A DNA stretch of 9,923 nucleotides from an uncultured Porphyromonadaceae bacterium (GTDB lineage Bacteria > Bacteroidota > Bacteroidia > Bacteroidales > Muribaculaceae): the NCBI GenBank assembly GCA_947177595.1, contig CAMWUZ010000046.1, positions 1-9,923 on the forward strand. Reading direction: 5' to 3'. Made by a program: the position numbers and the translations under genes. How positions within the stretch are numbered: the first letter of the stretch is position 1; every line of letters begins with the position of its first letter. The notes under the pieces were generated by a model that saw nothing but the letters and a program-made list of their open reading frames with translations, made no database searches and was not told the origin of the DNA. Shown here piece by piece: positions 1 through 7,459 of this stretch.

Positions 1-1755
1 GGTGAGCGTAGGCTCGTCACTGTCAATGGCGAAACGCTCTATCTCCCCGTCACCATGCTTGGCGAAGGCTCTCTCTCATCTCTTCCTCCCGCCGACTTTC
101 AGCTCTTGCGTTGCGCCCACGATTTCGAATATTGGGCATGGCGATGCGTCAGAATCAGGCATAAGCTCACCGGGCAGCTCGTTCCTTTCGTCCTCAACAA
201 TCCTCAGCGCAAGGTCTTGGAAGTGCTTGAGGCTGACAGGCTTGCCGGACTGCCGATACGTATCATCCTCCTCAAGGCGCGCCAGTGGGGAGGCTCCACA
301 CTCATTCAGATTTATATGGCATGGATTCAGTGCGTTCTACGCGACCGGTGGAACTCAGTCATCTGCGCCCATGTCAAGAACACCGCCACCGCTATACGCG
401 CCATGTATTCCAATCTGTTGGAGTCATATCCCCGGGAGCTCTGGAGCGCCGACTGCAAGCCCTCCTTCAAAACCTACGGCGGATCGAGAGACACCAGAAT
501 TATCGCGGGGCGCAACTCCACTGTCACCATCGGCTCATCATGGAGTCAGGAAGCGTCGCGAGGGCTCGACTGCTCTATGGCTCACCTCAGCGAAGTGGCG
601 TTTTGGGCTGACTGCCGCGAATTTTCACCCGAAGCGTTTGTGCAGGCGGTATGTTCCGGCATACCTCTCCTGCCGCTTACCCTCGTTGCCCTTGAAAGTA
701 CCGCCAATGGTGTCGGCAATTATTTCCACCGCGAGTGGCTGAGGGCGAAGCAGGGGCAGTCTGACAAGAGACCCGTTTTCATCCCCTGGTACGAAATTGA
801 GATCTACCGCTCCGAGGTTGCTGATCCGCAGGCTCTTTGGGAGTCTATGGATGAATATGAACGCTCCCTTTGGCACCGCGGGCTAACGCTCGAGATGATT
901 GCCTGGTACCACTCCAAGAGGCGCGAAATGGCGTCGGATGAGGCTATGAAAGCCGAGTTCCCCACGGATGATGTTGAGGCGTTTGTCCATTCCGGAGCAT
1001 CAGTGTTTTCACCCGCGCTTCTGGATAGGCTTAGACAAAACTGTTCGGCACCGGTCGGTGTAGGGGAGATTACAGGGGATGCCCCCACCGGCGAAGATGC
1101 TCTTGCAAATGTGCGATTCCTCCCTGATTCACTGGGAGCGCTGGAAATATGGGAGCATCCTATCCCCGGCAGGGAATACGTCGCCGTGGTCGATATCGGA
1201 GGCAGAACACGGAGCGCCGATTTCAGTGTCATTGCCGTCCTTGACCGCACTCAGGGGCTTACACCGTCGGTCGTTGCCCAGTGGAGGGGACACATCGACC
1301 ATGATTTGCTTGCGTGGAAAGCGGCATCACTGGCAATGTATTTCCACGAAGCTCTCCTTGTTATTGAAAGCAATACACTTGAATCGGAACTTGGCGGAGC
1401 AAGCAGATATATACTTGACAGTCTTGCCGAAGTTTATCCGAGGCTATACTATCGCCGGTCTGAATCCGGATTGGGGCGTAAAGTCGGATTCCACACCAAC
1501 CGTACTACTAAAAATCTGATTATCACTGCGCTTATTGCTGCGGTGAGAGAAAACGCCTATATCGAGCGATCATCTCTTGCCTGTGATGAGATGACTACTT
1601 ATTGCCAGTTGCCCACAGGAGCCTATGCCGCCCGGGAGGGATGCCATGACGATATCCTAATCACCCGTGCCATCGCCCTCTATGTCGAGCCGCAGGGCAC
1701 TGCGGTTCACGCTGAATCGCCCCGCGTTCTCCTGAGCCGCGCCCGCTGGCGCTGA
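1..1755 (+). CDS. Phage-type terminase large subunit-like ATPase/nuclease, 5' end outside window
   Basis: Family role: terminase large subunits translocate DNA into procapsids with an N-terminal ATPase and cut it with a C-terminal RNase H-like nuclease. The frame is open to the first base with no start codon before ATG 55, and the in-frame residues before that Met look like coding sequence, so the true start probably lies upstream. Numbering from Met 55 (566 residues): variant Walker A KARQWGGST at 74-82, with the lysine early in the loop as in lambda-type terminases; Walker B-like AHLSEVAFW at 176-184; a coupling-like motif ESTANG at 214-219; nuclease acidic residues D380 (in VVDIGGRTRSADFS), E438 (in LLVIESNT) and D532/D533 (in GCHDDI). 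All catalytic motifs look intact. The next gene is a lipoprotein, not a portal or capsid gene, so a phage-packaging role is not supported by context. The family call is strong; its present function is unknown. Confidence 0.85.
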   Translation, partial: GERRLVTVNGETLYLPVTMLGEGSLSSLPPADFQLLRCAHDFEYWAWRCVRIRHKLTGQLVPFVLNNPQRKVLEVLEADRLAGLPIRIILLKARQWGGSTLIQIYMAWIQCVLRDRWNSVICAHVKNTATAIRAMYSNLLESYPRELWSADCKPSFKTYGGSRDTRIIAGRNSTVTIGSSWSQEASRGLDCSMAHLSEVAFWADCREFSPEAFVQAVCSGIPLLPLTLVALESTANGVGNYFHREWLRAKQGQSDKRPVFIPWYEIEIYRSEVADPQALWESMDEYERSLWHRGLTLEMIAWYHSKRREMASDEAMKAEFPTDDVEAFVHSGASVFSPALLDRLRQNCSAPVGVGEITGDAPTGEDALANVRFLPDSLGALEIWEHPIPGREYVAVVDIGGRTRSADFSVIAVLDRTQGLTPSVVAQWRGHIDHDLLAWKAASLAMYFHEALLVIESNTLESELGGASRYILDSLAEVYPRLYYRRSESGLGRKVGFHTNRTTKNLIITALIAAVRENAYIERSSLACDEMTTYCQLPTGAYAAREGCHDDILITRAIALYVEPQGTAVHAESPRVLLSRARWR

Positions 1756-1764
1756 TATTCCACA

Positions 1765-1791
1765 ATAATAAACCTGTTAATCCGTTATTAT
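1765..1791 (+). repeat. AT-only inverted repeat before lipoprotein start
   Basis: ATAATAA (1765-1771) pairs perfectly with TTATTAT (1785-1791) around a 13-base loop, ending 3 bases before ATG 1795. The stem has seven A-T pairs only, so it would be weak as RNA and could be a chance product of AT-rich DNA. It is listed because it occupies most of the 39-base gap. Confidence 0.3.
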
Positions 1792-1794
1792 CAC

Positions 1795-3093
1795 ATGAAA
1801 TACCTCTGTCTGTTAATAATAGCGCTTGCTTTCACTGCTTGCATCAGTGACCATATATCAACATCTCCGTCCGATTTGCCGGAGTTTTCAAGCGATTCTA
1901 TCGCTCTCGGTGACATTTGGGTCGATGAATGTTCCCCCAATGGGGCACTGACCATATACAACCGTAACTCGGCGGGGATAGTTATCTCTTCCGTAGCTGT
2001 TACCGGAAGGGATGCCGACCTCATCAGAATCAACCTTGACGGAGCGCCTTTGGAGCACTTCGCTCCCGTGGAGATTCGGCAGAATGACTCTGTTCTCCTC
2101 CTTGCGGCGGCTGTCCCGCAGGTGGGAGGAAAAATAGATGCGGCTGTGACTCTCACGGTCAATTCCGTTTCTCTCACTATACCTCTTGCGGCTAATGTAC
2201 GGCAGCCACTCGTTTTGCGCGACCACTCTGTTTCATCATCTCTATCCCTCTCCGGAGAGGTGAGGGTTTTCGGCACTCTTGAGGTTGAGCAGGGAGCTAC
2301 GCTTACTATCGAGCCGGGCACCGTCATGTATATGCACGACAAGGCGCAGCTTATTGTCAACGGTTCTCTTGTGGCGGAAGGTACACCCGGTAATCCCGTT
2401 ACATTCTGCGGTGACCGCTTCGGCTTTATTGCCGCTGACATTCCATACGCTGTCCTCCCGGGGCAGTGGAGGGGAATAACCGTTAATTCCACCGGTGATA
2501 ACACTGTCTCATACGCCTCAATAATCAATTCAGAAGCGGGGCTGACAATTGGAGAAAATGCTTCGCTTGATCTCGTTAACTGCTGCGTGGCTAATGCACG
2601 TGAGAATCTTGTCTCTCTTGAACAGGGAGCCACACTCACCGCCGCGGGATGCCAGTTCTCGGAGGCGGCGCGGAGTGTTCTTGCTTTGTCAGATGCATCC
2701 GCATCGCTTTACCGCTGCACAATCGCCAACTCATACCTTTTCGCCGCTCCTTCGGCTGCCGCGGTTGCTCTCTCGGGCAACTCGGAGCTTTCCGTTGAAA
2801 GTTCCATTCTGTATCGTCCCGGCGGAGAACTCTCTCTTTCAGGTGCATCTGAGGCACGGTTCTCAAACACCCTTTTCGGCTCGAACGGCTCTGATGATGA
2901 CGCATTCATCAGCTGCCTGTGGGCGGCTGATCCCATGTTTCTCATAGATTTGGAAAAATATTCCTTTGACTATCGCCTTGCGCCTGAGTCACCTGCGAGA
3001 AAACATTCGGCGGCACAATCCCGCCCCGCTCTTGCTGTTGACAGATTTGGCACTCCCGCGCCGCACCCCGCGCCGCTCGGAGCATACAACTAA
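1795..3093 (+). CDS. Right-handed parallel beta-helix lipoprotein
   Basis: A 432-residue exported protein. The N-terminus MKYLCLLIIALAFTAC is a short lipoprotein signal with the lipidated cysteine at C16; Phe at -3 makes the lipobox slightly atypical. Residues about 30-135 form a beta-rich domain resembling the N-terminal part of Bacteroides beta-helix lipoproteins. From about 145 to 380 there are repeated short strands (for example TLEVEQGATLTIEPGTVMYM and AQLIVNGSLVAEGTPGNPVTF) typical of a right-handed parallel beta-helix. The end, with DPMFL, SPARK and a final D..G.P...PLGAY pattern, is the usual closing segment of such proteins. It probably sits on the outer membrane; ligand or enzymatic activity cannot be read, and no pectate-lyase catalytic pattern was recognised. 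It starts 39 bp after the terminase stop, so co-transcription is possible. The terminase frame continues into this start, but the TGA at 1753-1755 and the signal peptide show a separate protein. Confidence 0.85.
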   Translation: MKYLCLLIIALAFTACISDHISTSPSDLPEFSSDSIALGDIWVDECSPNGALTIYNRNSAGIVISSVAVTGRDADLIRINLDGAPLEHFAPVEIRQNDSVLLLAAAVPQVGGKIDAAVTLTVNSVSLTIPLAANVRQPLVLRDHSVSSSLSLSGEVRVFGTLEVEQGATLTIEPGTVMYMHDKAQLIVNGSLVAEGTPGNPVTFCGDRFGFIAADIPYAVLPGQWRGITVNSTGDNTVSYASIINSEAGLTIGENASLDLVNCCVANARENLVSLEQGATLTAAGCQFSEAARSVLALSDASASLYRCTIANSYLFAAPSAAAVALSGNSELSVESSILYRPGGELSLSGASEARFSNTLFGSNGSDDDAFISCLWAADPMFLIDLEKYSFDYRLAPESPARKHSAAQSRPALAVDRFGTPAPHPAPLGAYN

Positions 3094-3106
3094 TCGGTAC
3101 CGTAGA

Positions 3107-3152
3107 TGTTATAGTGATATAGGTGACTCAAAGCCACCTTAACCCTATAACA
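3107..3152 (+). repeat. Two-part stem-loop in the leader of the channel gene
   Basis: An outer stem of eight perfect pairs, TGTTATAG (3107-3114) with CTATAACA (3145-3152), encloses an inner stem AGGTGACT (3121-3128) with AGCCACCT (3132-3139), which has one A-C mismatch and a CAA loop. An asymmetric internal loop (3115-3120 and 3140-3144) separates the stems. The structure fills most of the 69-base gap and ends 10 bases before ATG 3163. No U-tract follows, so it does not look like a standard intrinsic terminator. It may be a translational or protein-binding element, or an mRNA 3'-end stabiliser for the lipoprotein transcript. Confidence 0.5.
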
Positions 3153-3162
3153 CCCATAACCG

Positions 3163-4065
3163 ATGACAATCTCCGACCGACTCAAGCACTTCTTTCATGT
3201 AGTATCGAATATTCGCCCTATTGTGTGGATTGCACTGTATGTGGCGGTAATACCGCTCTTCGCGCTCATTTATCAGGCGATACCGGCGGGGCAGTTCAGG
3301 ATTCCGGATGGAGGCACGACCGACTTCGGCTCGTGGCTATACTACAGTATAGTCACTATCACCACTCTCGGATTTGGTGACTACACCCCCACGCAGGGAA
3401 TAGCTCAGTCAGTCACTGCCGTTGAGGTCATGTGCGGTTTGATTTTCCTCGGGCTCTTCCTCAATGCAGTCGGATCTATGAAATCAGAGATTGATGTCAC
3501 CTCCGAGATTGAGCGTCAGAAGCGCATACGAGAGGAAAACGACAGGCAGAGGCTACTCAAGAATGTACCCGCTCTCATGTTCTCGCTTAATACATTCCTC
3601 GCATACTGTTATGCCGTGACAACGCCCCGCTCACGCCGCGATGAAAAGGATGTATCATACAATCCCGACTTTACTTTTGCCGATATGTGCGATCTCTTTG
3701 AACCAAGCGGATTGCCCGAGGATAACACCACGCTACCCGCAGCGCAGCGGCTCCTTCAGGCGGCTAAACGCACGAGCGAGACGCTCGATTCGCTCCAGAG
3801 CCGTGTTGACCTCCGCCAATGGGACGACCTACTTGAGAACGCCTTCTCATTTGTGGCGGCATATCAGATGTTCTCCGACATAGGATACTTCTCCGTGCCG
3901 CAGCCCCAACTTCAGCAGCGGATTAAAGACTACAACGGCGCGGTGGAATCCGCACCGGAATCCTTGCACAATGTAGCCGAACTGTACCGCTTTATCAAAC
4001 AGAATGCGGCAACGGCGCGCGAAATAGAAACGCTGCTTGCACGTATTTCCACTCCCACCGCATAA
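3163..4065 (+). CDS. Two-TM potassium-channel family protein with unassigned C-terminal domain
   Basis: A 300-residue inner-membrane protein of the Ion_trans_2 type (M1, pore loop, M2), expected to form a tetrameric cation channel. TM1 lies at about 19-40, the pore helix at 58-67, the selectivity filter TLGFGD at 68-73 (a known variant of TVGYGD), and TM2 at about 80-105. A charged, probably coiled helix follows (about 107-133), then about 165 residues of mainly helical sequence ending in LLARISTPTA. No glycine-rich Rossmann nucleotide-binding motif is seen, so the tail does not look like an RCK/TrkA-N domain, and it lacks cyclic-nucleotide-binding signatures. The start is fixed by an in-frame TAA at 3157-3159, six bases upstream. 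It follows the beta-helix lipoprotein by 69 bp, with a stem-loop between. Channel identity is well supported; gating signal and physiological ion are not. Confidence 0.85.
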   Translation: MTISDRLKHFFHVVSNIRPIVWIALYVAVIPLFALIYQAIPAGQFRIPDGGTTDFGSWLYYSIVTITTLGFGDYTPTQGIAQSVTAVEVMCGLIFLGLFLNAVGSMKSEIDVTSEIERQKRIREENDRQRLLKNVPALMFSLNTFLAYCYAVTTPRSRRDEKDVSYNPDFTFADMCDLFEPSGLPEDNTTLPAAQRLLQAAKRTSETLDSLQSRVDLRQWDDLLENAFSFVAAYQMFSDIGYFSVPQPQLQQRIKDYNGAVESAPESLHNVAELYRFIKQNAATAREIETLLARISTPTA

Positions 4066-4094
4066 CCCATACACCTAATTTTATTATATATGTC

Positions 4095-4127
4095 AACCGC
4101 GCTTCCCGTAGAAGTGCGGTTTGTTGT
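4095..4127 (+). terminator. Probable terminator after the channel gene
   Basis: AACCGCGCTTC (4095-4105) pairs with GAAGTGCGGTT (4111-4121): eleven pairs including one G-U, around the loop CCGTA. The following bases TGTTGT are only moderately T-rich, so efficiency is uncertain. Its place 29 bases after the channel stop fits transcript termination and separates the left genes from the susC operon. Confidence 0.6.
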
Positions 4128-4157
4128 GATGAGGGGATATCACACTCGGGGGAGTGT
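4125..4157 (+). repeat. Pair of mutually exclusive hairpins
   Basis: TGTGAT (4125-4130) can pair with ATCACA (4139-4144). ACACTC (4142-4147) can pair with GAGTGT (4152-4157) around a GGGG loop. The two stems share ACA 4142-4144 and cannot form together. Each has only six pairs. Any transcript reading past the terminator could fold either way; no regulatory role is shown. Confidence 0.35.
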
Positions 4158-4200
4158 TAAAATCAGATGAAATTAGTATATATTAATGAATATTAACAAT

Positions 4201-4209
4201 GGGGGGGGG
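4201..4209. repeat. Nine-G homopolymer tract
   Basis: An uninterrupted run of nine G stands inside otherwise AT-rich intergenic DNA and directly abuts the -7-like element at 4210-4217. Runs of this length are prone to slipped-strand length change, and promoter-spacer tracts of this kind are known phase switches in other bacteria. Variation here is inferred, not seen. Confidence 0.7.
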
Positions 4210-4236
4210 TAAATTTGCTCCATTTAGTTAATTTTG
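4210..4236 (+). promoter_or_regulatory. Candidate promoter -7 elements for the susC-type operon
   Basis: TAAATTTG (4210-4217) and TAATTTTG (4229-4236) both match the Bacteroides -7 consensus TAnnTTTG at every fixed base and lie 19 bp apart. No good -33 TTTG is found at the usual distance: for the first box the expected spot holds AATG (about 4185-4188) with the G-run in the spacer, and for the second it falls in or next to the G-run. A start point near 4224 or 4243 would leave a leader of about 150-170 bases. TAACCTTG at 4350-4357 is a weaker alternative that would give a leader of about 30 bases. Confidence 0.45.
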
Positions 4237-4332
4237 TTGCGTTTTATGTCCGTTTTAGACGCAGATTTTAAGATTCGCTAACAAAGTTAAAGGTCTAATA
4301 TGTTACTAATCAATAGTTTGCCGGATAAAGTT

Positions 4333-4355
4333 AGGCATTGAATAATTCATAACCT
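4333..4355. promoter_or_regulatory. Interrupted palindrome, possible operator
   Basis: The core TGAATAATTCA (4339-4349) is a perfect odd-centred palindrome. After three unpaired bases on each side it is flanked by AGG (4333-4335) and CCT (4353-4355), which also match. The symmetric layout about 40-60 bases before the susC start suits a dimeric regulator site, but the AT-rich core could arise by chance. Confidence 0.3.
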
Positions 4356-4395
4356 TGAGCAACCATTTTTTTATTTAACCAATAATCAATATTAC

Positions 4396-7300
4396 ATGAA
4401 ACGGAAACTGTTATTGTTTTTGACATGTTTGTCGCTTATGGCAGGAGTATCGATGGCGCGCACTGTTCGCGGCGTTGTCCTCGAAGCGGCTACTGATGAG
4501 CCCGTTGCCGGGGCTTCAGTAAAGTGCAAGGGAAATCCGACTATCGGAACTTCTACTAACATCGACGGTGAGTTCTCACTCAATGTTCCAGACAGTGAAA
4601 AGACTCTCGTTGTATCATTCATCGGTATGCAGACTAAAGAAGTAGCTATTACCGGTGACAACCTCACTATCACTCTTGACGAGGCTTCACTCGATCTTGA
4701 CGAGGTGGTGGTTGTGGGTTACGGTACTACTTCAAAGCGCAAGACTACATCTTCGGTGTCTGTCATCAAGGCGTCTGAAATTGAAGCTGTACCCGTTCCT
4801 AATGTGTCACAGGCTCTTGCCGGACGTGCTGCTGGTCTTATCGTGCAGCAGTCAACTACCGGTCTTGACGCTGGTTCAAGCATCTCTATCCGTGGTGGTG
4901 GAACACCTCTGTTCGTTATCGACAACATCATCAGCGAGCAGCGCGAGTTCAATAACCTCAACCCCGCCGACATCGAATCGATGTCTGTCCTTAAGGATGC
5001 TTCAGCTACCGCTATCTACGGTGCCCGCGCTGCTAACGGTATCATTATCGTTACTACAAAACGCGGTGAGGCAGGTAAGGTGAATGTTGACTATCAGTTC
5101 AACTACACACTCAGCCAGCCCGCTGATCTTCCCAAGAAACTAAACGCTTACGATGCTGCCGTTTACCAGAACATGGGCTACATCTACGATGGTCTCCAGC
5201 CCACTTGGAGCGACGAGGATCTCGCACTCTTCAAGAACGGTACCGACCCACAGGGACACCCCGATACAAACTGGCAGAAAATAACCATGCGCAAGGCTGC
5301 CCCTGAAACTCGCCACCTACTCACTATCACAGGCGGTAGCGAACGTGTTAAGGCTTACACAGCCCTCAGCTACTACGACCAGAACTCTATCTATCGTTCT
5401 GACGCATACACATACAAGCGCTACAATGCCCGCACCAACATTGACGTGGATATCAAGGAAATCGGTCTCCGCATCAATACCGGACTCGAAGCTTACCTCA
5501 CAAACCTGCGTGAGCCTAACTCCGGCGCATACAATGTGTGGTCACACATTCAGAACAAAAAGCCGATGGAAGCTGCTAAAAACCCCATGGGTCAGCCTTA
5601 CAGCGGCACTGTGGACAACCCGCTCGTTGACATCTCCGAAGAGGGTGGTTACTACAAAGGTGCCAACACCAATGTGCGCGGCACATTCAACGCCGTTTGG
5701 GCTGTGCCCGGAGTGAAAGGTCTCACCATCACAGGTATCGCCAGCTACGCTATACTTAGCGAGCGCGCCAAGAGATGGTCTGTTCCAGCTCACTCATACA
5801 GCTGGGACGGAGTGCCCAACACTGTCAGCATGCCTTCACTCGAAAAGACAGCTAACTTCTACACATACTACAATACTCAGCTTCTTGCCAACTACAACCG
5901 CACATTCGGTGTCCACAATGTTGAAGCTACATTCGGTATAGAGGCTTCCGGCTCAAGCTACGACAACAACAGCCTTAGCCGTTCACAGTATGTGCTCGAC
6001 GTTGACCAGATCGCGGCAGGTCCTGTAAGCACAGCGCAAAACGGTGCAGAGGACGGAATCCAGTGGCGCAGAGCTTCACTTGTGGCTAGACTCCACTACG
6101 ACTTCGATGCCCGCTACCTAGTAGAGCTTTCTATGCGTCATGACGGTACCGACAACCTTCCCAAGAAAGGACGCTGGGGCACATTCTTCTCTGGTTCACT
6201 CGGTTGGAATATCGCTGAAGAAAACTTCTGGAAAGAAAGCGCTGCTTACAACTACGTAAACCAGCTCAAGATACGTGGTTCTTACGGCGAAATCGGTCTT
6301 GACAACGTTTCACGCTACGCTTACCTCACATCATACGGTCTCAGCGCTACCGGTGCATATCTCGGCAGCAAATGGTATCAGACATTCAGCGAAGGTGCTC
6401 TTCCAAGCCCTGACCTTAAGTGGTACACTCAGCGCGACTTCAACATCGGCTTTGACTTCGCTGCATTCCACAGCAGACTCTCCGGTTCATTCGATTACTT
6501 CTACAAGAGCACCAAGGGTTACCTTGCATCTCCTTCAAACGTAGGTTACACCGCTCCACTCGGTCTCAGCCTCCCGCAGGTTAAGTCTGATGGCGAAAGC
6601 CGTCGCAATGGTGTGGACTTCACGCTCCAGTATAACGACCGCTTCGGAGAAGTGCATTTCAGCGTTGGCGGTAACTTCACCATCTACGACGAGCGTTGGA
6701 ACATCAACCCCTACGAAGCTGAAACCTCACTCAAGAATCCCTACAAACGCACAACACAGGTTGGCGCATACACAGGTAACTACTACAAGAACCTCGGTTA
6801 CTACAAGGACTACCTTGACGTGCTTAACACTCCCAAGCGCACCGCATCAACAAATGTTATGGCGGGTGACCTCAAGTACTGGGACTTCAACGGCGACGGT
6901 AAGATTGACGGCGAAGACCAGTACCGTATGGGTAGCGGAACAGAACCCCGTTGTAACTACGGTATCACCGCAAGCGCAAGTTGGCGCGGATTCAACATCA
7001 ATATGCTCTGGCAGGGTGCTACTAACTATCAGAAATATCTTGATGCTATCCTCATGGGCGGTAACTCAAACTATCTCCCTGTCATCTACAAGTTCCAGAC
7101 CGACATCTGGACTCCCACAAACACCGATGCCCTCTATCCCCGTGCACACCAGAGCGCAGGTATGACCGGAAACAACAACTTCGTTGGAACAGACTTCTGG
7201 TTTGTGAACTCACAGTACATCCGCCTCAAGAACCTCACTTTGGGCTACGATTTCAAGCATAAACTTCTCAAGAAAACAACATGGCTCAGCAAGTGCTATC

Positions 7301-7437
7301 TCAGCTTCACCGGCTACAACCTGCTTACATTCAGCCCTGCGAAGAAATGGGGTCTCGACCCCGAAATTCCTTCGTCAAACGGTTACTCATATCCGGTGTC
7401 AAGAGTTTATACATTCAGCCTGAACGTTGGTTTCTAA
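4396..7437 (+). CDS. SusC/RagA-family TonB-dependent outer-membrane transporter
   Basis: A 1013-residue outer-membrane beta-barrel expected to import a bound nutrient using TonB energy, with the SusD-type partner as a lid. A signal peptide covers about 1-21 (cleavage near SMA/RT). Residues about 23-95 form the carboxypeptidase-regulatory-like domain seen in SusC proteins (VRGVVLEAATDEPVAGASV, then the TSTNIDGEFSLNV stretch). The SusC signature EVVVVGYG is at 103-110. The plug runs from about 112 to 224 and includes SVLKDASATAIYGARAANG, a family hallmark. The remainder is barrel, ending in RVYTFSLNVGF with the expected C-terminal Phe. An acidic calcium-loop-like segment DFNGDGKIDGED lies at 830-841, a feature frequent in this family. 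Length is normal and the gene looks intact. The susD-type gene follows after 22 bp. There is no N-terminal extension for anti-sigma signalling. Family identity is near certain; the substrate is unknown. Confidence 0.97.
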   Translation: MKRKLLLFLTCLSLMAGVSMARTVRGVVLEAATDEPVAGASVKCKGNPTIGTSTNIDGEFSLNVPDSEKTLVVSFIGMQTKEVAITGDNLTITLDEASLDLDEVVVVGYGTTSKRKTTSSVSVIKASEIEAVPVPNVSQALAGRAAGLIVQQSTTGLDAGSSISIRGGGTPLFVIDNIISEQREFNNLNPADIESMSVLKDASATAIYGARAANGIIIVTTKRGEAGKVNVDYQFNYTLSQPADLPKKLNAYDAAVYQNMGYIYDGLQPTWSDEDLALFKNGTDPQGHPDTNWQKITMRKAAPETRHLLTITGGSERVKAYTALSYYDQNSIYRSDAYTYKRYNARTNIDVDIKEIGLRINTGLEAYLTNLREPNSGAYNVWSHIQNKKPMEAAKNPMGQPYSGTVDNPLVDISEEGGYYKGANTNVRGTFNAVWAVPGVKGLTITGIASYAILSERAKRWSVPAHSYSWDGVPNTVSMPSLEKTANFYTYYNTQLLANYNRTFGVHNVEATFGIEASGSSYDNNSLSRSQYVLDVDQIAAGPVSTAQNGAEDGIQWRRASLVARLHYDFDARYLVELSMRHDGTDNLPKKGRWGTFFSGSLGWNIAEENFWKESAAYNYVNQLKIRGSYGEIGLDNVSRYAYLTSYGLSATGAYLGSKWYQTFSEGALPSPDLKWYTQRDFNIGFDFAAFHSRLSGSFDYFYKSTKGYLASPSNVGYTAPLGLSLPQVKSDGESRRNGVDFTLQYNDRFGEVHFSVGGNFTIYDERWNINPYEAETSLKNPYKRTTQVGAYTGNYYKNLGYYKDYLDVLNTPKRTASTNVMAGDLKYWDFNGDGKIDGEDQYRMGSGTEPRCNYGITASASWRGFNINMLWQGATNYQKYLDAILMGGNSNYLPVIYKFQTDIWTPTNTDALYPRAHQSAGMTGNNNFVGTDFWFVNSQYIRLKNLTLGYDFKHKLLKKTTWLSKCYLSFTGYNLLTFSPAKKWGLDPEIPSSNGYSYPVSRVYTFSLNVGF

Positions 7438-7459
7438 TCTAAACAAAAAAACTATTAAC

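Larger units (their letters stand above)
4066..4395. other. 330-base intergenic region upstream of the susC-type operon
   Basis: No credible coding sequence was found. From left to right it holds a probable terminator (4095-4127), two overlapping alternative hairpins (4125-4157), a 10-base direct repeat of ATATTAA (4180-4186 and 4190-4196), a nine-G run (4201-4209), two perfect TAnnTTTG elements (4210-4217 and 4229-4236), tandem CGTTTTA (4240-4246 and 4251-4257), repeated AAAGTTA (4283-4289 and 4327-4333), an interrupted palindrome (4333-4355), and an A/T-rich run up to the start at 4396. No tRNA or other structured RNA gene was recognised. Confidence 0.7.

Noticed and set aside
2..742. 246-codon + strand open frame overlapping the terminase
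   Set aside because: It lies within the terminase gene in another frame, is rich in Ser, Pro and Arg with no recognisable motif, whereas the terminase frame carries all catalytic motifs.
1791..2639. 282-codon minus-strand open frame opposite the beta-helix lipoprotein
   Set aside because: It has no signal, domain or ordered motif and is Ser/Arg/Thr-rich as expected for antisense of this gene; the + strand frame has a lipoprotein signal and beta-helix repeats.
7427..7459. Earlier in-frame ATG for the SusD-type gene, overlapping the end of susC
   Set aside because: It would put eleven mostly polar residues before a canonical lipoprotein signal; ATG 7460 after an A-rich leader is the better start.
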